From contig CAWAWN010000002.1 of assembly GCA_963785815.1 (NCBI GenBank), positions 992,001 through 1,056,000 on the forward strand: DNA of 64,000 nucleotides, given 5' to 3'. Origin of the DNA: UBA4742 sp963785815. GTDB taxonomy: Bacteria; Actinomycetota; Acidimicrobiia; Acidimicrobiales; Acidimicrobilacustridaceae. Shown here in pieces: positions 23,060 through 34,181 of this stretch. Every line of letters begins with the position of its first letter. Within the stretch, counting starts at the first letter, position 1. The position numbers were made by a program, and so were the translations under genes. The notes beneath the pieces were generated by a model, which made no database searches, was not told the DNA's origin, and saw only the letters and a program-made list of their open reading frames with translations.

Positions 23060-23973
23060 AGGTCCGCTTCGCCGTGTCGGTGGCCGGCGGTCCGCCCGAC
23101 CCCGACGCCCTGGTGGCCACCGTCACCGACCTGGAGGCCCACGGCTTCGACACGCTGTGGGTGTCGGACCTGCCGGTGCTTCCCGCCACCGATCCCTTCC
23201 TGGCCGTGGCCACGGCCGCGGCGGTGACGACCCGGCTGAAGCTGGGCGTGAACATCGTCCCGTTCGGGTACCCGCCGTTCGTGTTCGCCCGCCAGGTGGC
23301 CCAGCTCGACCACCTGTCCGGCGGGCGCCTGCTGCTCACCCTGGTGCCGGGTCTCGACCTGCCCGGCGAGCGGGCGGCCCTGGGCATCGGGCGCCAGCAT
23401 CGCGGTCGGCTGCTGGATGCCACCATCCCGGTGCTGCGCGACCTGTGGGCCGGGCGGTCGGTGCGACTGGGCCCCGACGGCTGGCCCGTCCTCGCCGACG
23501 GTGCGGGCGATGAGGACGGATCGGTCGAGCTGGCCCTGCCCACGCGGCCGGTCCAGGATCCGCTCGAGATCTGGCTGGGCGGGTCGGGGCCCGAGGCCAT
23601 CGACCGAGTCGGACGGTTGGCCGACGGCTGGCTGGGTGCGCTCATGCCGGTGGACGAGGCCATCGCCCGCAAGGCGCAGATCGAGCTGGTGGCCGCGGGT
23701 GCGGGGCGCACCATCGACCCCGAGCACTTCGGCCTGAGCCTGGCCTACGCCCGCCAACCCCACGAGCTCGACCGGGCCCCCCGGCTGCGCCGTCCGGGCC
23801 AGGCCCCGCTGGCGCCCCTGGTGCCCATCGGGGCGGGCGCCCTGCGCCAGACGCTGGGCCGGCTGATCGACGGCGGGCTGTCCAAGTTCGTGGTCCGCCC
23901 GGTGGCCCCGGTGGACGACTGGCACGACGAGTTGGCCTGGCTGGCCGACACCGTCCTCGACCTGCAGACCTGA
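23056..23973 (+). CDS. LLM-class F420/FMN-dependent oxidoreductase
   Basis: A 305-residue luciferase-like TIM-barrel enzyme distinct from the one two genes upstream. Its pattern is that of the F420-associated subgroup: DLEAHGFDTLWVSDLPVL, TDPFLAVATAAAVTTRLKLG, VNIVPFGYPPFVFARQVAQL, DHLSGGRLLLTLVPG, PLEIWLGGSGPEAIDRVGRL and ADGWLGALMP. The cofactor (F420 or FMN) cannot be settled from the sequence alone. It starts with a GTG that overlaps the tag stop by four bases, so it is translationally coupled to tag. Confidence 0.85.
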   Translation: MKVRFAVSVAGGPPDPDALVATVTDLEAHGFDTLWVSDLPVLPATDPFLAVATAAAVTTRLKLGVNIVPFGYPPFVFARQVAQLDHLSGGRLLLTLVPGLDLPGERAALGIGRQHRGRLLDATIPVLRDLWAGRSVRLGPDGWPVLADGAGDEDGSVELALPTRPVQDPLEIWLGGSGPEAIDRVGRLADGWLGALMPVDEAIARKAQIELVAAGAGRTIDPEHFGLSLAYARQPHELDRAPRLRRPGQAPLAPLVPIGAGALRQTLGRLIDGGLSKFVVRPVAPVDDWHDELAWLADTVLDLQT

Positions 23974-24065
23974 CCGCGCTCGGCGCTCGGCACACGGCGC
24001 CCGGCTCACCGAAATCGGTGTAGAAATCCACCGCCGAGCGGGGGGACCTCTCCGCCGACCACAAG

Positions 24066-24452
24066 ATGGGGACGACCATGACGCCAGACGAGACCGTGAC
24101 CGCCTTCATCCACGCCATCGAGGCCAAGGACCTCGACGCCGCCCTGGCCCTGGCCGACGACGGCATCGTGTACGACAACGTCCCCATGGCCGCCGTCACG
24201 GGGGTGGAGGCCACCCGGACGATGCTGGAGAGCTTCGTGTCCAGCAGCGACGAGATCGAGTGGGTCATCCACCAGCAGGTGGCCACCGGTGACGTGGTCA
24301 TGAACGAGCGCACCGACCGGTTCCGCACCGGCGACGCCTGGGTGGAGATCCCGGTGGCGGGGGTGTGGGTGGTGACCGACGGTCGCATCACGTTGTGGCG
24401 CGACTACTTCGACCTCCAGGGGCTGATGGCCCAGATGGGCGCAGCCGGCTGA
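24066..24452 (+). CDS. Limonene-1,2-epoxide hydrolase-like protein
   Basis: A 128-residue member of the limonene-epoxide hydrolase/SnoaL-like fold, a small alpha+beta cone. TPDETVTAFIHAIEAKDLDA opens the fold. MNERTDRF and TLWRDYFDLQ carry the Arg-Asp and Asp residues corresponding to the D-R-D triad of true epoxide hydrolases. It would add water to an epoxide. ATG codons lie at 24066 and 24078. GGGGA lies four bases before the second, so the true start could be four codons in. Together with the monooxygenase at 15.4 kb and two LLM enzymes it suggests oxidation of terpenoid-type compounds (inference). Confidence 0.8.
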   Translation: MGTTMTPDETVTAFIHAIEAKDLDAALALADDGIVYDNVPMAAVTGVEATRTMLESFVSSSDEIEWVIHQQVATGDVVMNERTDRFRTGDAWVEIPVAGVWVVTDGRITLWRDYFDLQGLMAQMGAAG

Positions 24453-24534
24453 ACCGGTGCCGTGCACCCGGCCGGCGGGACCGGTCGGGGACGCAGGATC
24501 AGCGTCGGCGGTCATGGTCCCTATCCTCCACCCC

Positions 24535-27500
24535 ATGGCCCGGCGCAGGACATCCGACTCGACGCGCCCCCGGGGAGGTGGCGGTCGCCGCTCGCCGCGG
24601 GATCCGGCCGAACAGGCCCGGCTCGAGGAGCTGCGCCGGGCCGGCGTCCCCACCATCGGCTATCCGCCCGACCTGCCCGTCTCGCAACGACGCGACGAGA
24701 TCGCCGAGGCCATCCGCGACCACCAGGTCGTGGTCGTGGCCGGTGAGACGGGTTCGGGCAAGACGACCCAGCTGCCGAAGATCTGCCTGGAGTTGGGCCG
24801 CGGGGTGGCGGGGATGATCGGCCACACCCAGCCTCGGCGTCTGGCGGCGCGCACCGTCGCCGACCGCCTGGCCTCGGAGCTGGGCGTGGAGGTGGGGGGC
24901 GCGGTGGGCTACGCCGTGCGCTTCACCGACCAGGTGGGCCCGGCCACCAACGTGAAGCTCATGACCGACGGCATCCTGCTGGCCGAGCTGCGCCATGACC
25001 GCCGCCTGTCCGCCTACGACACCATCATCGTGGACGAGGCCCACGAGCGGAGCCTCAACATCGATTTCATCCTCGGGTACCTGGCCCAGCTGCTGCCCCG
25101 GCGGCCGGACCTGAAGGTCGTCATCACCTCCGCCACCATCGAGACCGAGCGCTTCGCCGACCACTTCGGCGGCGCGCCGATCATCGAGGTGTCGGGCCGC
25201 ACCTTCCCGGTGGAGGTGCGCTACCGGCCGACCACCGACCAGGTCAGCGGCATCGTCGACGCGGTGGGTGAGCTGCGCCGAGACCTGGCCGGCGACATCC
25301 TGGTCTTCCTGTCCGGCGAGCGGGAGATCCGCGACACCGCCGAGGCCCTGCGGGGCCTCGAGCTGGCCGACACCGACATCCTGCCCCTGTACGCCCGGCT
25401 GTCGATGGCCGAGCAGCACCGGGTGTTCGCGGCCCACTCCCGCCGGCGGATCGTGCTGGCCACCAACGTGGCCGAGACGTCGCTGACCGTGCCGGGCATC
25501 CGCAGCGTGATCGATCCCGGCACCGCCCGCATCTCGCGCTACAGCAGACGCCTCAAGGTGCAGCGCCTGCCCATCGAGGCCATCTCCCGGGCCTCGGCCG
25601 ACCAGCGGGCCGGGCGGTGCGGTCGGGTGGCCGACGGCATCTGCATCCGGCTCTACGCCGAGGAGGACTACGAGAGCCGACCGGCGTTCACCGATCCGGA
25701 GATCGCCCGCACGAACCTGGCCTCGGTCATCCTGGCCATGGCCGACATCGGGCTGGGCGACATCGAGTCGTTCCCGTTCGTCGACCCACCCGATGCCAGG
25801 GCGGTGGCCGACGGCGTCCGGCTCCTGCACGAGCTGGGCGCGCTGGCGGGCGCGGACCGGCCGGGATCGCGACCGCCGGCCTCGGGTCAGGGGCTGCGCC
25901 TGACCCCGCTCGGGCGAAGCCTGGCCCGGTTGCCCCTCGACCCGCGCTTCGCCCGCATGGTGCTGGAGGCCGACCGCAACGGGTGCCTGCGGGAGGTGCT
26001 CATCATCGCCGCCGCCCTGTCCGTCCAGGACCCGCGGGAGCGCCCGAGCGAGGAGGCGTCCGCCGCCGACCAGCAGCACGCCCGGTTCGCGGACGAGACA
26101 TCCGACTTCCTGGCCCTGGTGAACCTCTGGGCCTACGTGCGGGAGCGCCAGCACGAGCTGTCCTCCGGTGCCTTCCGCCGGCTGTGCCGGCGTGAGCACC
26201 TCAACGTCCTGCGCATCCGCGAGTGGCAGGACGTGCACGCCCAGCTGCGCCAGGTGACCAGCGATCTCGGCCTCTCCGCCAACCGGCGCCCGGCCGAACC
26301 CGACCTGGTGCACCAGGCCCTCATGGCCGGCCTGCTGTCGCACCTGGGACAGAAGATCCCCGAGACGCGCGAGTTCCTCGGGGCGCGGGGGGTGCGCTTC
26401 GCCGTGTTCCCCGGCTCGGCGCTGGCCCGCAAGCCGCCCGAGTGGGTGATGGCCGCCGAGCTGGTGGAGACCTCCCGCCTGTGGGGCCGCACGGTGGCCC
26501 GGGTCCAGCCCGAGTGGGCCGAGGGCCTGGCCGGCCACCTGGTGAAGCGGTCCTACAGCGAGCCGCACTGGTCGACCAGCCGGGCCGCGGCCATGGTCCA
26601 CGAGAAGGTCACGCTCTACGGCCTGCCGGTCGTCGCCGATCGGGTGGTCGGGTACCGCCGGATCGATCCCGACCACGCCCGCGAGCTGTTCATCCGCCAT
26701 GCCCTGGTGGGCGGGGAGTGGCGGAGCCCGCACCGCTTCATGGCCGAGAACCGGGCGCGGCTGGCCGAGCTGGAGGAGCTCGAGCACCGGTTCCGACGTC
26801 ATGACCTGGTGGCCGACGACGACGCCCTGGCCCGGCTCTACGACGAACGGGTGCCCGCCGACGTGGTGACCGGTCGGGACTTCGACGCCTGGTGGCGCGA
26901 GGCCCGGGCCACCCATCCCGACCTGCTCACCTTCACCGTCGACGACCTGCTGCACGACGGCGCCGACGAGCTCGACGAGCGCGCCTTTCCGGCCGAGTGG
27001 CACCAGGGCGCGCTCACCTTCGGTCTCAGCTACGCCTTCGAGCCGGGGGAGACCGATGACGGGGTGGCGGTCCACATCCCGGTGGGGGTGCTGAACCAGG
27101 TGCGCGCCGATGGCTTCGACTGGCAGGTCCCGGGCTTGCGGACCGAGCTGGTGAGCACGCTCGTGCGCTCGCTGCCCAAGTCGGTGCGCCGCGCCCTGGT
27201 CCCGGTGCCCGAGGCCGTGGCCGACTTCCTGCGCGACGCCGACCCGGCCCGCGAGCCGCTGCTCGACGCCCTCGAGCGCGAGCTGGGTCGCCGCGCCGGC
27301 GAACCCATCCGGCGGGGGGACTGGGACCTGGCCGGCCTGCCGCCGCACCTGCGCATGCTGTTCCTGGTGATCGACGGCGACGGCCAGGTGCTGGGCCAGG
27401 GCGAGGACCTCGAGGAGCTCACGCGTCGGCTGGCCCCGTCGGTGCGCCGGGTGGTGGCCGAGGCGGGTGACGGCCTCGAGCGACGCGGCCTCACCGATTG

Positions 27501-28473
27501 GGACCTGGACGAGATCCCCCGGGTGGTCGAGCGCGAGATCGGCGGTCAGCAGGTCCGGGGCTACCCGGCGTTGGTCGACGAGGGCGACGAGGTCTCGCTC
27601 CAGGTGCTGGGCAGCGCCGAGGCCCAGCACGAGGAGATGTGGGCGGGACTGCGGCGGCTGCTCCGGCTGCGCACCGGGCGGGTGGGCTCGAGCGCCCTGC
27701 GGTCGCTGGGCAACGACGATCGCTTGGTGCTCAGCACCTCGCCCTACCCGAGCGTGGCCGACCTGGTGAACGACTGCGTGTTGGCCGCGCTGGACGAGGC
27801 CATGGCCCGCCACGGCGCACCGGTGTGGACGCGCCCGGCCTATGCCGAGCTGCAGGCCCGGGTGGGCGCGGAGCTCGGCGTCGGGGTGGCGGGCTGTCTG
27901 GCCGCGGTGGTGGAGGTGCTGCGCGCCTCGGCCGAGGTGGCGCGCCGGCTGGCCTCGAGCCCGGGTCCGGGCGCCGGCGCGGCGCTGGCCGACGTGGCCG
28001 CCCAGCGCGACGCCCTCGTCTACGACGGGTTCGTGACCGGTGTCGGTGTGGCCCGCCTCGACGACGTGGCCCGGTACCTGCGGGCCATGACCCTTCGCCT
28101 CGATCGACGGGGACGGGCGCCGGGCCGCGACGACGAGCTGATGGCCACCGTCCACCGCGTCCAGAGGCGCCACGACCTGCTGGTGGACCAGCTGGGGCCG
28201 GTCGCGTCGAGCCGGCCCGACGTCCTCGACATCGCCTGGCTGATCGAGGAGCTGCGCGTCAGCCTGTTCGCGCAGACGTTGGGCACACCCCGGCCCGTGT
28301 CGGCCAAGCGGGTGCTCGAGGCCATCGACGCCGCGGCGCGCTCGAGGTCGTCGCCCGTTCGACGCGGGTGGGCCCGGCGGTGTGGCGGCCCGCCGGCCCG
28401 GGATCAGCTGGCGGCCACCGACGGGGCCAGCGGCTCGAGCTCCAGCACGTCCTGGTCGCGGGCCTGGAGGTGA
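24535..28473 (+). CDS. hrpA: ATP-dependent RNA helicase HrpA (DEAH box)
   Basis: A 1312-residue DEAH helicase, close in size to the roughly 1300-residue enterobacterial HrpA. That enzyme resolves stalled or collided ribosomes (family knowledge). Motifs are in order: VVVAGETGSGKTTQ (Walker A), HTQPRRLAARTVADR (Ia), IIVDEAHERSLNID (II), VITSATIETERFADHF (III), VLATNVAETSLTVPGI (V), and RASADQRAGRCGRVADG (VI). The winged-helix, ratchet and OB-type regions and a long C-terminal DUF3418 domain follow. The ATG at 24535 was selected because it begins the usual basic, disordered N-terminus (MARRRTSDSTRPRGG); another Met lies seven codons upstream. The last 23 codons run over the convergent gene on the other strand, a 70-base overlap. 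Confidence 0.95.
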   Translation: MARRRTSDSTRPRGGGGRRSPRDPAEQARLEELRRAGVPTIGYPPDLPVSQRRDEIAEAIRDHQVVVVAGETGSGKTTQLPKICLELGRGVAGMIGHTQPRRLAARTVADRLASELGVEVGGAVGYAVRFTDQVGPATNVKLMTDGILLAELRHDRRLSAYDTIIVDEAHERSLNIDFILGYLAQLLPRRPDLKVVITSATIETERFADHFGGAPIIEVSGRTFPVEVRYRPTTDQVSGIVDAVGELRRDLAGDILVFLSGEREIRDTAEALRGLELADTDILPLYARLSMAEQHRVFAAHSRRRIVLATNVAETSLTVPGIRSVIDPGTARISRYSRRLKVQRLPIEAISRASADQRAGRCGRVADGICIRLYAEEDYESRPAFTDPEIARTNLASVILAMADIGLGDIESFPFVDPPDARAVADGVRLLHELGALAGADRPGSRPPASGQGLRLTPLGRSLARLPLDPRFARMVLEADRNGCLREVLIIAAALSVQDPRERPSEEASAADQQHARFADETSDFLALVNLWAYVRERQHELSSGAFRRLCRREHLNVLRIREWQDVHAQLRQVTSDLGLSANRRPAEPDLVHQALMAGLLSHLGQKIPETREFLGARGVRFAVFPGSALARKPPEWVMAAELVETSRLWGRTVARVQPEWAEGLAGHLVKRSYSEPHWSTSRAAAMVHEKVTLYGLPVVADRVVGYRRIDPDHARELFIRHALVGGEWRSPHRFMAENRARLAELEELEHRFRRHDLVADDDALARLYDERVPADVVTGRDFDAWWREARATHPDLLTFTVDDLLHDGADELDERAFPAEWHQGALTFGLSYAFEPGETDDGVAVHIPVGVLNQVRADGFDWQVPGLRTELVSTLVRSLPKSVRRALVPVPEAVADFLRDADPAREPLLDALERELGRRAGEPIRRGDWDLAGLPPHLRMLFLVIDGDGQVLGQGEDLEELTRRLAPSVRRVVAEAGDGLERRGLTDWDLDEIPRVVEREIGGQQVRGYPALVDEGDEVSLQVLGSAEAQHEEMWAGLRRLLRLRTGRVGSSALRSLGNDDRLVLSTSPYPSVADLVNDCVLAALDEAMARHGAPVWTRPAYAELQARVGAELGVGVAGCLAAVVEVLRASAEVARRLASSPGPGAGAALADVAAQRDALVYDGFVTGVGVARLDDVARYLRAMTLRLDRRGRAPGRDDELMATVHRVQRRHDLLVDQLGPVASSRPDVLDIAWLIEELRVSLFAQTLGTPRPVSAKRVLEAIDAAARSRSSPVRRGWARRCGGPPARDQLAATDGASGSSSSTSWSRAWR

Positions 28474-30758
28474 TCGAGCAGGCGGTCGCCCAGCTCACCG
28501 AGCTCGGCCAACCGGACCGGGTCCCACTCGATCTGCTCTGCCAACCCGACCAGGGCGTCGAAACCCGTGGCGGCGACGGGCGCGGCATCCGTCGCCCGGT
28601 CGCCATCGGCGGCAGCCGCCGGGCGGTCCAGCAGGTCGTCGGCCTGGCGCAGCACGAGGGGCAGCGGCACCTCGAGCGCGGCGCCCCTCGCGAGCACGCC
28701 TCGCGCCAGGGCCAGCTGTTCGACCATCGACGCCTCGTGCCCGGGCTGGGCATCGAGGTGGGCGGTGCGGACGGCCACCAGCACCGAGGCCACGGCGTGG
28801 GTGGGGGTCGGGCAGGCCTGCCACAGCTGGTCGGCGATGGCTCGAGCCCGGCGCAGGTCGGTGCGGGCCACCTCGTCGTGGCCGGTGCCGACCAGCACGT
28901 CGCCCCGCACCACCAGCGCCTCGATCAGGTTGAGCGCCACGACCGGGAGCGCATCGGGATCCTCCTTGGCCCACTGCCGGGCGCGGGTGGCGGTGCGCAC
29001 GGCGCGATGGGCGTTGATGGCGGCCTCGCGGTCGCTGTGGCCGAGCAGCACCCGGGCCAGCAGGCTCTGCCCGCGGGATCGGCCCACCAGCTGCGCCCCC
29101 GACTCGCCCTGGCCGCGCTGGTCCTGGCGGCGATCGGCCGGGATCAGGATGGGGTCGGAGGCAGGTTGGGCGAGGGCGGGCCCGTCGGTCGTCGCCGCGG
29201 CGGTGGTGGCGCCCGACGTCGACCCGTCGGTCAGGTCGATGGTGGCGCCCGACGTCGACCCGTCGGTCAGGTCGATGGTGGCGCCCGACGTCGACCCGTC
29301 GGTCAGGTCGATGGTGGCGCCCGACGTCGACCCGTCGGTCAGGTCGATGGCTGTCTCGTCGGTCGGTCCGTCGGAGGGCTCGCCGTCGGTGTCTTCGGGC
29401 GTGCCGTCCTCGGCCACCGCCAGCTGCTGGCGGGCCCACCGGGTGGGTCGCTGGAAGCGGTCGTAGGCATCGTCGTCGGCCACGTCCCGCTCGGCCGGGT
29501 CGTCGGCGGTCGCCTGGTCGGCCCATCCGTCGGGTGGCTCACCCGCCGGGTCGGGGTCTGGCTCCTGGGCCTGGAGCGGCCCCTGTCGCGTCGGCGACGT
29601 GGTGGTGGCCGCGCCGGCGGAGGGGTGGCGGGCGGTGGCCACGGCCACCTGGGCGAGCAGGTCGTCGTGGGCGGGCGGATCGGCTCGGGGCGCCGGATCC
29701 GGCTGCGGCTCGAGCAACCCCAGCGGCGCGAAGGTCGGGTGGCCCTCGAACGCCGCGGCCGATGCCGGAGCCTCGGACCCTGCGGCCTCGGACGGATCGG
29801 ACGGCGGCTCGCAGGGCCCGCCGTCGGCCGACGCCGAGGCGGAGGGTGGTGGCGCGGGGTCGAGGGGCGAGTCCGACGACTCGTCGAGCTCCGGCTGGTC
29901 GGTGAGGTCGATGACCTCGGGCGGCTCGGTGAGATCGATCACCTCGGGGACCAGGTCGGAGAAGCGCTCCTGGGCGGCGTCGGTCCTCGGGCGCAGCCGC
30001 CCGGGCGCGACCGGCTCGTCGGGGATGCCGAGCACGTCGATGGAGGCGCTGGCCAGCAGGGCGCCGCGGGCGGCGTCGTCGGTCACGTCGACGACGTGGT
30101 CGGACGAGCTGAGCATCTTGTCGAGCCAGTCGGCCCCGGCCGTGGGCTGGATCCGGGCGTCGGCGCGTCCGTCCTCACCGAGCTCGTCACCGGTGCGACC
30201 GCGGAGCTCCTCGAACAGGCAGGCCGCGGCCCGCTGGGCGGCGGCGATCGAGCGACGGGTGCGCACGTCGTGGGTCTGGGTGCGGGAGAAGCGGGCGAGC
30301 TCGAGCGCCACGGTGCTCGCCTCGATGGCCTCGTGGTGGGCGCCCACCCGCTCGTGCACGGTGGCGGAGTGGACCATGGCCGTGATCAGGAAACGGATGT
30401 CGTCCCCGGTGCAGTTGCCGAGCCCGATGGCGTGGTGGCGGGCGGCGGCGGCGGCCGCCGTCTGGCGGATGGAGCGCTCGTAATCCTCGTCGTCGAAGGC
30501 CAGGGCGGCCAGACGGGCGTGGCACTGGGAGCGGGTACGGGCATCAGTGGCCTCGTCGGAGCGCCAGATCGGATCGGCGAACGGGCCCAGCTTGCCCAGC
30601 ACCCGCTGGTAGGTCTCCTCGGCCAGGCGGGCGTTGCCCCCGCGCAGGGCCCGCTCGGCGAGCGCCAGGGTGTCACTGGCACGCTCGCGATCGACCACCG
30701 CCGGGCCGTAGGACGGGGTGACATAGCGCCGTTCCCTGCGGGCCAATCGCACGTTCAT
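28404..30758 (-). CDS. Large helical/disordered repeat protein with IDLT motifs, unknown function
   Basis: A 784-residue protein I do not recognise. Residues about 25-215 are helical and TPR-like (ALAERALRGGNARLAEETYQ, LAALAFDDEDYERSIRQTAA, EASTVALELARFSRTQ). A long Pro/Ser/Asp-rich, probably disordered middle runs to about residue 540. A second helical part follows, with ALPVVALNLIEALVVRGDVL and VRTAHLDAQPGHEASMVEQL. The middle carries six [VAT]IDLT[DE] motifs: two near residue 280 as EVIDLTEPPEVIDLTDQ, and four in perfect 12-residue repeats at about 470-518. The ATG at 30758 starts a basic N-terminus, MNVRLARRERRY. There is no signal peptide or membrane segment. The TPR-like ends suggest a cytoplasmic scaffold. 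The gene stands alone between hrpA (convergent) and hppA. Confidence 0.7.
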   Translation of the reverse strand: MNVRLARRERRYVTPSYGPAVVDRERASDTLALAERALRGGNARLAEETYQRVLGKLGPFADPIWRSDEATDARTRSQCHARLAALAFDDEDYERSIRQTAAAAAARHHAIGLGNCTGDDIRFLITAMVHSATVHERVGAHHEAIEASTVALELARFSRTQTHDVRTRRSIAAAQRAAACLFEELRGRTGDELGEDGRADARIQPTAGADWLDKMLSSSDHVVDVTDDAARGALLASASIDVLGIPDEPVAPGRLRPRTDAAQERFSDLVPEVIDLTEPPEVIDLTDQPELDESSDSPLDPAPPPSASASADGGPCEPPSDPSEAAGSEAPASAAAFEGHPTFAPLGLLEPQPDPAPRADPPAHDDLLAQVAVATARHPSAGAATTTSPTRQGPLQAQEPDPDPAGEPPDGWADQATADDPAERDVADDDAYDRFQRPTRWARQQLAVAEDGTPEDTDGEPSDGPTDETAIDLTDGSTSGATIDLTDGSTSGATIDLTDGSTSGATIDLTDGSTSGATTAAATTDGPALAQPASDPILIPADRRQDQRGQGESGAQLVGRSRGQSLLARVLLGHSDREAAINAHRAVRTATRARQWAKEDPDALPVVALNLIEALVVRGDVLVGTGHDEVARTDLRRARAIADQLWQACPTPTHAVASVLVAVRTAHLDAQPGHEASMVEQLALARGVLARGAALEVPLPLVLRQADDLLDRPAAAADGDRATDAAPVAATGFDALVGLAEQIEWDPVRLAELGELGDRLLDHLQARDQDVLELEPLAPSVAAS
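29206..29349. repeat. Four tandem 36-nt coding repeats (12-residue units)
   Basis: Four perfect head-to-tail 36-base units encode IDLTDGSTSGAT on the minus strand within the large repeat protein. There are no spacers, so this is a coding minisatellite and not a CRISPR array. Unit length is a multiple of three, so copy number can change without frameshift. Confidence 0.95.
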
Positions 30759-30853
30759 CCACCTCCGCTGAGCGCGGCGCGCTCCCCCATACCGGTCGAT
30801 GTGCCCCTGCCGCCGTCCCGACCACGGTGTCGGGGGGCGTCTCGAGGAGCAGC

Positions 30854-30888
30854 CTAGGCCAAATGGCCTAGCCGCGCTCCGTGCGGCT
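30854..30888. promoter_or_regulatory. Two adjacent inverted repeats upstream of the repeat-protein gene
   Basis: CTAGGCC-aaat-GGCCTAG (7-bp arms) is followed directly by AGCCGC-gctccgt-GCGGCT (6-bp arms). They lie between the stop of hppA and the start of the repeat-protein gene, both on the minus strand. They could terminate hppA transcription or form an operator for the downstream gene. Nothing else was seen in this 213-base gap. Confidence 0.4.
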
Positions 30889-30971
30889 GGCAACCGCCCA
30901 GAGTGATCTAGTGGATGCGAGGTGTGGGGATAGCTGGAGGTGCGGGGTCGTCGCCGCGTCGGACGCCGTGG

Positions 30972-33340
<2,369 letters not shown>

Positions 33341-33344
<4 letters not shown>

Positions 33345-34075
33345 AGTGCTCGTGCCTCCTCATGGTCGACGGCCTCGTTGCCGTCGCTGTCTGCGAACGT
33401 GGTCGGATCCGATGTGCTGATGCGCCGTACGAAGATCTGGCGGGCGACCCGTTCGCCCAGGGTCCGGTCGTGGCCCTCGACCTCGAGCACCAGGGGGCCG
33501 TCGAAGGGGTGCTTCTCGCGCACCGCGATGCGGACCCCCGGGCGCAGCCCCAGGCCCTCGAGGAAGCGGACCACCTCGGGATCGGTGGAGCCGGGGACGG
33601 CCACCTCGGCCACGTCGCCGGGCTCGAGGCTGTAGAGCGGGGGCAGGGCCGGGATCTCGTCCTGCTCGGGCTCGGGGATGGGGAAGCCGTGCGGGCAGGT
33701 GGCCGGGCGGTTGAGGGCGATGAACAGCCGGTCGGTGACCTCGTCGGGCAGGTCGTGCTCGAAGGTGGGGGCCAGGCGGTCGGCTTCGTTCCAGGGGTAG
33801 CCGAGCATGTCGGCCAGGAAGCGCTCGACGATGCGGTGGCGGCGGATGGCGGCCACGGCCAGGCGCCGGCCCACCGGGGTGAAGCGGACGCCGTGGTAGG
33901 GGCGGTGGTCGACCAGCCCTCGATCGGCCAGGCGCTTGACCGCGGCGGTCACCGTGCCCGGGGTGACGCCGAGGGTGTCGGCCAGGTCACCGGTGTGGGC
34001 GTCGGGCTGGTCCTGGGTGTGGCGATAGATCGCCTTCAGGGTCTCCTGCTCGGATTTTGTGAGGTCGCTGATCAT
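33341..34075 (-). CDS. DtxR/MntR-family metal-dependent regulator
   Basis: A 244-residue repressor-type protein. It has a winged helix (about 1-70, with DLADTLGVTPGTVTAAVKRL), a DtxR dimerisation and metal-binding domain (about 70-145, AIRRHRIVERFLADMLGYPW then TFEHDLPDEVTDRL), and a C-terminal FeoA/SH3-like domain (about 160-230). His and Glu of RRHRIVERF and Glu-His of FEHDL match DtxR ligands. The ligand corresponding to DtxR Cys102 or MntR Glu99 reads Pro here, so its metal preference may differ (my alignment by eye). The ATG at 34075 directly follows AAATTT without a ribosome binding site. The gene is coupled to hppA by ATGA, an unusual pairing. Confidence 0.85.
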
Positions 34076-34130
34076 AAATTTGGCTGAACGAAATCTAGGT
34101 TCTGTCGAACGCTGATTCCACACGCAGCCC
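34076..34130 (-). promoter_or_regulatory. AT-rich promoter region of the DtxR-hppA operon
   Basis: This short AT-rich segment on the minus strand contains a TAGATT -10-like hexamer 16 bases before the ATG. Two CGTTC elements flank it, 20 bases apart. The message would have a very short leader. A metal-regulator operator is plausible, but no canonical DtxR/IdeR box is present. Confidence 0.35.
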
Positions 34131-34181
34131 GGTGGTCATGTCAAGCTGACGGCGGGCTCGGGGGCTGGCCGAGGGGTCGGC

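Noticed and set aside
24499..28173. Long open frame antisense to hrpA (over 1200 codons)
   Set aside because: Composition is the typical reverse-frame pattern of high-GC coding DNA, and the plus-strand frame encodes every DEAH helicase motif.
29206..29349. 36-base direct repeats considered as a CRISPR array
   Set aside because: The copies are contiguous with no spacers and are in frame in a coding sequence.
27498..30857. Plus-strand open frame of over 1100 codons across the hrpA end and the repeat-protein gene
   Set aside because: It runs antisense to the TPR-like protein and over hrpA in another frame; its GARRRPVGQVDG repeats are just the 36-base repeats read backwards.
34076..34130. Canonical DtxR/IdeR iron box in the regulator promoter
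   Set aside because: TTAGGTTAGGCTAACCTAA-like symmetry is absent; only TAGGTT resembles a half-site.
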